DNA from: Nanobdellota archaeon
GTDB taxonomy: Archaea; Nanobdellota; Nanobdellia; Pacearchaeales; GW2011-AR1
Length of the DNA: 64,000 nucleotides
Direction of reading: 5' to 3'
Assembly (NCBI GenBank): GCA_030698805.1
Contig: JAUYMA010000010.1
Coordinates: forward strand, 62,001-126,000
The notes below the pieces were generated by a model. The model saw only the letters and a list, made by a program, of their open reading frames with translations. It had not been told where the DNA came from and did no database searches. A program made the position numbers and the translations under genes. Below, piece by piece: positions 57,893-64,000 of the stretch (position 1 is its first letter; every line of letters begins with the position of its first letter).

Positions 57893-58249
57893 TTAATTCA
57901 TATCCCATGCGCCAAACTGATTTCTAATCCTGCTAATTATTTCTCTTCTGAATACTTCGGGACTTTCCAAAGTTCTAAGTGGAGCCTCTAATCCGCCGCA
58001 TCTCTCTACTAATTCAGTTACCCCATCGTGTAGATAAACTCTGTATACTCCCGTATTTTCAGGATTTGCCCCTATTGATTTAAGATAATCTACTTGACTT
58101 GGGCTTGGAAAAACAGGCTTTAGATCTCCAACTAAATTAACATGTTCTATAAATGAATTTCTTAATGCAGTCATACATTCTGCATTATAGAGAATGGCGC
58201 TCATTTCTGCTTCGCGCGATTTAGGAAAATGAATATATACTTCTGCCAT
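57893..58249 (-). CDS. hypothetical protein
   Basis: 118-aa ORF. Confidence 0.5.
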   Translation of the reverse strand: MAEVYIHFPKSREAEMSAILYNAECMTALRNSFIEHVNLVGDLKPVFPSPSQVDYLKSIGANPENTGVYRVYLHDGVTELVERCGGLEAPLRTLESPEVFRREIISRIRNQFGAWDMN

Positions 58250-58279
58250 ATTTTTTTGATAAGTTTTCCTTATAAAAAC

Positions 58280-58738
58280 TTAACTAGTCTGATAAATCCT
58301 GCCTTCACTCTGGCCGAAATGACCTATGTTCCTATGGCTGCCAAAATGAGGGGCTTCTGTTTCAGCATTAAAAGCAGTTTGCAATCCAACTTCTAAAGCA
58401 GTAAGGCTGCTTGGAGTGCCTCTTGAGATACGGGTTTGATAAAGTTGCTTCTGAGTTATATAAAAAGCTCCACAACTTGGCACATGCATCATCCCTTTAT
58501 CATCTTCTACTGCCGCAACTCTCTTCGGAGTGCTTTTTAAGATTGTTTTGAAAGCCTCTTCTGTTCCATTATAAAAATCTGTGACTGCCAATAAGTATAC
58601 AACATCATTGAAGTGCATTTCTCTTCCTAATCGGGCCACATCTTTTTTACAGCTTTCCGGACAAAGATTAAGAACCTCGGTAAAATCAATACTTTCTCTT
58701 GTATGCCTCACTCGTTGCACTAAATTATAGAATCTCAT
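58280..58738 (-). CDS. hypothetical protein
   Basis: 152-aa ORF overlapping upstream MTase by 4 nt. Confidence 0.55.
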   Translation of the reverse strand: MRFYNLVQRVRHTRESIDFTEVLNLCPESCKKDVARLGREMHFNDVVYLLAVTDFYNGTEEAFKTILKSTPKRVAAVEDDKGMMHVPSCGAFYITQKQLYQTRISRGTPSSLTALEVGLQTAFNAETEAPHFGSHRNIGHFGQSEGRIYQTS

Positions 58739-59874
58739 TTTGCTACTCCTCTTACCAAGGCCATGGAGAGATTATCCTCGCAATCTAGGCGCAAGAAAGA
58801 CCAAGGGTTAAATCCTATATCATCTAGGCTGCCGGGGCCAATGTTTAGAATGTTTTTTCTTAACATGATGTCCTTTTGCTGAGGATCCATGCGCTGGAAA
58901 TTACTTATTAGTTCTTCAGCATTTCCACCTAAACTTACTGCGCTCTCTTTGATGAAACCTAAATATCTATCCTCGCCCATCTTGCCATAATCAATAGTAT
59001 GAACTGTAACTCCTTTTGGAGCGAGGGCACGATAAACTCCTTCCATTATCGGCCGGGCATCTTCTTTTGTTACGGCATAACTTAGGAAATCTTTGCTCAC
59101 TATTAAGTCAAAAGTCCTGTCTCCTACTACATCTTGGAGTTTTCTTGTATCACCATAAACCACATGCACTCCGAGCTTCTTCGATGCTTTTGCTGCTTCT
59201 TCATTCATGTCAATCCCGAGAGTTTCGCAACTACTAAGATCTTCCAAGAAACGAAGGAAGAAACCTGGACCTGAACCTAATTCTAATACTCTCTTTCCTT
59301 CCAAAGCTTTCTTTGCTTTTTGCCTGATATCTGCTGTATTTTCTCCACCTTGGATATTAGATAAGTGGCGCATGGTTGCATAAAATAAAGGCCTATATGC
59401 TCCTGCTCCGCCATAATTAAAGGTCTCGACACATTTTGCCCTTGCGCCCATAAAATTAGTATCCTCGACTTTTTTGTAAGAGAGGGGAAATTCATGTTGT
59501 TCGCTTGCTTGCCAGAGGGGCATGCATTCTTCGTAGAACTTGGTTTGCATTAAATGCTGAAAGTTTATCAATCCTACAGCATTAATGTTCTTTCCTAATT
59601 CTGGATCTTTTTCTGCAACTGCTTTGAAAGCTCTTTGATCTGGAAATTGCAATGCGAGAGGCGCAGCTATTGCTACTGCTTTTGCAGTTAGCTCTTCTTG
59701 CTCTTGTTGATCAAATAAAGGCAATCCACAGATTAATTCCTCTTCTAAAGATGAATAAGTTCTGCCTATTCTTTCCCTGAAAAATTCTTCTGGATTTTTA
59801 TCTCCTTGTGTGGCTTGCCAGAGATCTTTTAGCCTATACATTTGCATGTCGGGAGTTATTTTAGGAGGGTTCAT
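58735..59874 (-). CDS. SAM-dependent methyltransferase
   Basis: RVLELGSGPGFFLRFLEDLSSCETLGIDMNEEAAKASKKLG; FDLIVSKDFLSYAV. Confidence 0.85.
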   Translation of the reverse strand: MNPPKITPDMQMYRLKDLWQATQGDKNPEEFFRERIGRTYSSLEEELICGLPLFDQQEQEELTAKAVAIAAPLALQFPDQRAFKAVAEKDPELGKNINAVGLINFQHLMQTKFYEECMPLWQASEQHEFPLSYKKVEDTNFMGARAKCVETFNYGGAGAYRPLFYATMRHLSNIQGGENTADIRQKAKKALEGKRVLELGSGPGFFLRFLEDLSSCETLGIDMNEEAAKASKKLGVHVVYGDTRKLQDVVGDRTFDLIVSKDFLSYAVTKEDARPIMEGVYRALAPKGVTVHTIDYGKMGEDRYLGFIKESAVSLGGNAEELISNFQRMDPQQKDIMLRKNILNIGPGSLDDIGFNPWSFLRLDCEDNLSMALVRGVAK

Positions 59875-59875
59875 T

Positions 59876-60547
59876 TTAAGCTGAGCCCCCTTTCATTTTG
59901 AGCATATTATGGGCTTTTTTCCACTGCTTTTCCCCATTTTCTAGTTGATCAACATAATTTCCTAATTTGCTTGCAAATGGCTGGAATTTTGTTCCGTGAT
60001 GATATTCGCTTGTAACAATTACACAAGGGATAGAGTGTTTTTTAGCAAAATCATAAACAAATAGCCCTTCAGGCATAAGATGAGAATCAGTAGCTATTTC
60101 TAATGAAAGAGCTCTGTAACTTCTTAGTTGGTCTCTTTTCTTAATATTTTCAGATAAAATGCTCGGTGTATTGTTGTCTACAGTAAACCCTACTTTTTCC
60201 ATATCTGAGACTATCTTTTCTAGATTATCAGAAGTGACTTCAAGTCTAAAAACCAGTTCAACTGCATTCAAAAAAGGCGTAGAAAAGTCAACTTCTTTAA
60301 GATATGACTCAATTTGGGAAACAACTTCTCTTTTGTGCGCCTGATAAATCTCTGAGTTATTTCCGTAACCATTTGGAAAGTAGAGATCAGATAAAATACA
60401 AGTTATATTGTGATTAGAAAGTGCTTCTTGAAATTCTCTAAATGTGCTAATTACTTCTATATCTCCTAATTTACTCCTTGCGATATCTTGCTGTCTTGGA
60501 TCATCTTCTATTACCAAAATTCGTCCTTTTCTTTGTTCCTCACTCAT
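59876..60547 (-). CDS. REC (response-regulator receiver)-like protein with insertion
   Basis: RILVIEDDPRQQDIARSKL...ITCILSDLYFPNG; long insert before a C-terminal PCVIVTSEYHHG. Confidence 0.65.
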   Translation of the reverse strand: MSEEQRKGRILVIEDDPRQQDIARSKLGDIEVISTFREFQEALSNHNITCILSDLYFPNGYGNNSEIYQAHKREVVSQIESYLKEVDFSTPFLNAVELVFRLEVTSDNLEKIVSDMEKVGFTVDNNTPSILSENIKKRDQLRSYRALSLEIATDSHLMPEGLFVYDFAKKHSIPCVIVTSEYHHGTKFQPFASKLGNYVDQLENGEKQWKKAHNMLKMKGGSA

Positions 60548-60953
60548 TTTTCACTCCTAAAACTACATATTCACCGTTTTCCAAGTCTTTTTCTAAATAT
60601 TCCCTTAATTGCTCTTTTTCAGCATGGATGACAGCTAATTTACAATCCGTATATCCTGGATGAGATAAAGCTGTAGATACATAATCTCTGAAATTGCTTA
60701 TTCCCATTCCCTTAGCTAATTCTTTATACTGCATTAGTAATTCGTATGAAGGAGAGACGCGCACTATATTCCCTATTCCTGATTGAATTAAAATCTGAGA
60801 TAATCTAAATGTAATATTGTCGCTGCCTAAGCAAAGCAAGTCGAGCGAACCTATCTTTTGGTCATTTAATTCTTTAATGAGATTTGAAGAAGATCTTTCT
60901 AATTCTTCCTCACTTGTTTCTTTCAAAAGCCTTAGTATTATATTTTTTCTCAT
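60540..60953 (-). CDS. hypothetical protein
   Basis: 137-aa ORF overlapping next gene by 8 nt. Confidence 0.5.
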   Translation of the reverse strand: MRKNIILRLLKETSEEELERSSSNLIKELNDQKIGSLDLLCLGSDNITFRLSQILIQSGIGNIVRVSPSYELLMQYKELAKGMGISNFRDYVSTALSHPGYTDCKLAVIHAEKEQLREYLEKDLENGEYVVLGVKNE

Positions 60954-61000
60954 ATTGTTTTAGCTGGATTTGAGACCTTCAATGTTTGTTGAAGATAGCT

Positions 61001-61471
61001 CTACAACTTACCTCCTTTTTCGGATCTTTCTTTAACTTGAGCAACTATTTTCTCGAGATCTTCTGAAACTTGCATTGTAACTTTATCAAGCTTGAAATCC
61101 GGAGCAGAATATCTTCTTAGTTCATCTCTGCTGAGAGAGGATGTACCAATTACTACGGCATTTGGATTCCTTTGTTTTATTTCAGGAATTAAAGAGTACC
61201 CTACATCCCTTAGAGTTTCACAGAAAGCTTTGAAATCTTTTCTTTGCAAATGACTTTGATTTTCCATAGGCATTCTATGATCTAGAATAACAATATCATA
61301 TGCATTCTGTGAGATCAAACCTTGAGCTTCGTTATAGCACTCGGCAACTGCATAGTTGCTGCTTGTGAATCCAGAGTAGTGCTTTGGAAATACTTCTTCT
61401 ACTGCATCTCTTAATGTTTCTAGAGGTGCTTGATCTTCTACAATCAAGACATTGGGAATCCTGAGAGCCAT
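61001..61471 (-). CDS. REC (response-regulator receiver)-like protein
   Basis: NVLIVEDQAPLETLRDAVEEV...YDIVILDHRMPMEN...AVVIGTSSLSRDEL; internal ATG avoids overlap. Confidence 0.75.
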   Translation of the reverse strand: MALRIPNVLIVEDQAPLETLRDAVEEVFPKHYSGFTSSNYAVAECYNEAQGLISQNAYDIVILDHRMPMENQSHLQRKDFKAFCETLRDVGYSLIPEIKQRNPNAVVIGTSSLSRDELRRYSAPDFKLDKVTMQVSEDLEKIVAQVKERSEKGGKL

Positions 61472-61472
61472 T

Positions 61473-61898
61473 TTATGCCACCACCTCATCTAGAAACTTT
61501 ACTTTGTGATCATTGGGAGATTGCTGAGGCACATCAATTCGGATTTCTTTTATTTTAGGATGATGTGCCTGATAATCTATCAATAATTGAGGGGCAAAAA
61601 AGTCAAGGAATCTTTTTGGTACGCTGCCAAATTTTCTGGAAAAATCGTATAAGACAAGACTTTGAGCATCCAGTCTTGCTCTTCCTCCGCCCAAAACCAT
61701 TTCTTCAGGAATTTCAAAACCTTGAGCGATAAGCTTATGCTCTGGCTGTTCCTCATTGTATAGATTTACTGCAAAATACTTGTAAAGGTGCAGCCTTGGA
61801 GAATCTGTAGGATGCTTAGCAATAATAAATTTCTGGCCATAACTAGTCTGCGGTCTTTCTGAATCAATAAAAGCTGCTTTTAATCCCCAGATTATCAT
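61473..61898 (-). CDS. hypothetical protein
   Basis: ORF 61473..61949; internal ATG MIIWGLKAAFID avoids overlap with upstream gene. Confidence 0.5.
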   Translation of the reverse strand: MIIWGLKAAFIDSERPQTSYGQKFIIAKHPTDSPRLHLYKYFAVNLYNEEQPEHKLIAQGFEIPEEMVLGGGRARLDAQSLVLYDFSRKFGSVPKRFLDFFAPQLLIDYQAHHPKIKEIRIDVPQQSPNDHKVKFLDEVVA

Positions 61899-61899
61899 C

Positions 61900-62817
61900 T
61901 TAGATCCTATACCTCTCAGCTTGGTTGAGAATGAACTCTTGTGGAACATTCATTTGAGAATAATTTATCCCAGGCCTTTTTACTCCCAAGATAACATCTG
62001 CAACTCTTCCCAATGAGCGCTGACCGCCACATTCCACTTGGAATAAATTAACGTAAGTGCTATTTTTTAGTCCTATTTTTCTTCCCCAGTCACAACTACA
62101 TGCAACAAGATTTACTCTCATCCTTAGATCGTGGCCTAATCCGGCTGCTGCTTGTCCTGGATAATCTTCTCCGTTTTGTCCATCGTAGACAAAGATATTC
62201 TTTATTAGATCACGATCCCTTCTCCATTCAAAGTTCTGATAGATTTCCCCCACTTTATCTGCAAGGACTTGCTTTGCAGCAGTGTAAGCTCTTCCTACTC
62301 CTGAAACTACAATTAATTTTCCTTGGGAATATACTCCAGTAGGATAGCCATCTACATCATTGTAAGTCAATATAAGGCTTACATCTGGAGATATTTCTTT
62401 TCTTTCTTCCGCGGCCTTCATTTGCAATCCAAACCTATTTTGTAGAATTTGAGGCAGAGTGTCTGTTCTTATTACCTCTACTCCTTGAGTCTTGTAAACT
62501 TTAACAGGAACATGGCCTGGCTGGAAACTTGTATAAATAACTCCCACATTCGGGTTTTCTCTTCTTATTACTTCTAGAGTTTCTTTCCCTTTGGAATCTT
62601 TTCTATTATTTGCATCATTATCTAATAGAACTACATCATAATTGAAGTTAGTGAGGTTTCTTGCTTGGAATTGGCTTGCAACCATTACATTAACACTAGA
62701 AGGCAATCGCGCCTGTAGTGCAAGAATATCCTCTGCATCATCGTTTATGACAAGCATATTTTGCAACTGTGATGGAGCGTTTACTCTACTTGTTCTGATC
62801 TTCCTTTTACCTGTCAT
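61900..62817 (-). CDS. REC-like N-terminal domain plus unknown C-terminal domain
   Basis: NMLVINDDAEDILALQARL...YDVVLLDNDANN...VGVIYTSFQPG receiver pattern; C-terminal domain unrecognised. Confidence 0.6.
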   Translation of the reverse strand: MTGKRKIRTSRVNAPSQLQNMLVINDDAEDILALQARLPSSVNVMVASQFQARNLTNFNYDVVLLDNDANNRKDSKGKETLEVIRRENPNVGVIYTSFQPGHVPVKVYKTQGVEVIRTDTLPQILQNRFGLQMKAAEERKEISPDVSLILTYNDVDGYPTGVYSQGKLIVVSGVGRAYTAAKQVLADKVGEIYQNFEWRRDRDLIKNIFVYDGQNGEDYPGQAAAGLGHDLRMRVNLVACSCDWGRKIGLKNSTYVNLFQVECGGQRSLGRVADVILGVKRPGINYSQMNVPQEFILNQAERYRI

Positions 62818-62818
62818 G

Positions 62819-63442
62819 TTAATAACTCCCAGGTCTGCGATGCTGCAAAGCCTCGTGCAGGAAGGGTGTGACTAGAATTGGCCTTTCTAAGAGCGCATTT
62901 AATTCTTCCAAAGATCCTCTAATTCTATTCTCATCTTTTGAAGAGAGTGCTTCTAAGACTGAATCATTTGTTATTAAAGCACGAATAGTCTGAATATCTT
63001 TTGGAATGTCCAAAGAATAACCTGTGTCCTCAGGAAGCATTTCACTGTATCCACTTGGTTTTCCGTAGAATGTGCTGTATCTTGCTATAGGCACTCTCAG
63101 TCCAATATTTCTAGAATGTATTCTGAAATCAGATACTAATTTTTCAGAAGCTTGATCCGATCCTGCGATAACCAAGTCTGCATAATTTGGAATACTTCTT
63201 AGGTCATTATCAATTATCTCCTGATTTATATCCCCAAAAAAGTTCTGCTTGGGAGCTTCTAATTTTGTAAGGTATACCAAGCCGCCTTTCTCAGTCTCTA
63301 GAACATTTACATCCTTTAAGTTTTCAGTAGTTAGTTTAAATTTCTCCATTTGTGTGCGTATTTGTTCTGGAGATCTAGTCATTTCCCAATCTTCAATAGA
63401 CTTCGTTAAGTAAGCAGTGGCTAGGCAAATGATATATTTCAT
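62819..63442 (-). CDS. hypothetical protein, tandem paralogue
   Basis: C-terminal half matches the neighbour: IARYSTFYGKPSGYSE...GYSLDIPKDIQTIRALITNDSVLEAL...ILVTPFLHEAL. Confidence 0.6.
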   Translation of the reverse strand: MKYIICLATAYLTKSIEDWEMTRSPEQIRTQMEKFKLTTENLKDVNVLETEKGGLVYLTKLEAPKQNFFGDINQEIIDNDLRSIPNYADLVIAGSDQASEKLVSDFRIHSRNIGLRVPIARYSTFYGKPSGYSEMLPEDTGYSLDIPKDIQTIRALITNDSVLEALSSKDENRIRGSLEELNALLERPILVTPFLHEALQHRRPGSY

Positions 63443-63981
63443 CTTTGGTATCCTCCGCTTCTTTTGTTAAGTACTTCGTGCAAGAAAGGGGTTATTAAAA
63501 CAGGATATTGTAAATCGCGGTTCATAACTTCTAATGATCCGACAATTGCTTTCTCATCTCGTGCAGCTATTGCTTCTAAAACTGAGTCTGTTGTAAGCAA
63601 TTTTCTTGCTGTTGCTACATCTTTTGGCATATCAAAAGCGTAACCGCTTTCTGCTGCCGATCTTCCCGTGTAATTACTCTTTCCACCATAAAATATACTA
63701 TAACGGGCAATTAGAATGCCTGAATCCTTTGTACCGATTATTCTTTCTTCTACCTGCTCTGCTGATCCCGATATAATAAATGTAGATTTAGGATCAGTTA
63801 AGCAAGGATAAAATCCCTGACTGTAAGATTCTCCATTTTCTTCCGGATTTCTTAGATGCACCCTGAATTTAGGAGTTGTAAGATGCTTTGTTCCTGAAAG
63901 ATTTTGTGGGGGGTGTCCAAATTCAAACACTTGTGAAAGCGCCCATCCTAAGTTAGGTGCTTCTGAAATCATCTTTTCCAA
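63439..63981 (-). CDS. hypothetical protein, tandem paralogue
   Basis: IARYSIFYGGKSNYTG...GYAFDMPKDVATARKLLTTDSVLEAI...VLITPFLHEVL; upstream may extend beyond window. Confidence 0.6.
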   Translation of the reverse strand: MEKMISEAPNLGWALSQVFEFGHPPQNLSGTKHLTTPKFRVHLRNPEENGESYSQGFYPCLTDPKSTFIISGSAEQVEERIIGTKDSGILIARYSIFYGGKSNYTGRSAAESGYAFDMPKDVATARKLLTTDSVLEAIAARDEKAIVGSLEVMNRDLQYPVLITPFLHEVLNKRSGGYQR

Positions 63982-64000
63982 GCTCTCGTATAGATAGCCT

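Noticed and set aside
1-64000. CRISPR array
   Set aside because: No regularly spaced direct repeats of 23-40 nt and no cas-like ORFs were seen on reading.

Overview
Archaeal chromosomal window, AT-rich, with mostly leaderless TATA-type promoters (recurrent TTTAAATA about 25-28 nt before the start codon). Gene content is compatible with a small-genome DPANN-like archaeon; that placement is inference only. The housekeeping core contains a truncated class II ribonucleotide reductase C-terminus, pyrE-pyrF, one tRNA-Lys(TTT), and an rpoH-rpoB-rpoA block in which subunit A is a single uninterrupted 1157-aa ORF (A' and A'' joined). It also contains an M32 carboxypeptidase, thioredoxin, Pcm, a UvrD-like helicase, YeeE/YedE transporters, a Na/Pi symporter family protein, Lrp/AsnC and TrmB regulators, and many lineage-restricted hypotheticals. 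The most interesting items are: (1) a receiver domain fused to a lactate/malate-dehydrogenase-like domain at 1383-2861; (2) a dense minus-strand run at about 57.9-64 kb with three receiver-like proteins, a methyltransferase, a tandem-duplicated unknown family and no histidine kinase; (3) a tightly overlapping five-gene phosphoryl-transfer cassette at 30.4-34.3 kb; (4) an apparent 5' stub of a type I R-M hsdM next to a NUMOD3/Vsr-like endonuclease; (5) an ATP-cone plus Mrr-like nuclease followed in frame, after its stop codon, by an open frame with no canonical start; (6) two structured intergenic regions sharing a diverged 30-nt motif; and (7) several operator-like inverted repeats. No CRISPR array, complete IS element or rRNA was recognised. 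All family calls are from reading motifs in the translated sequence; no database search was run.
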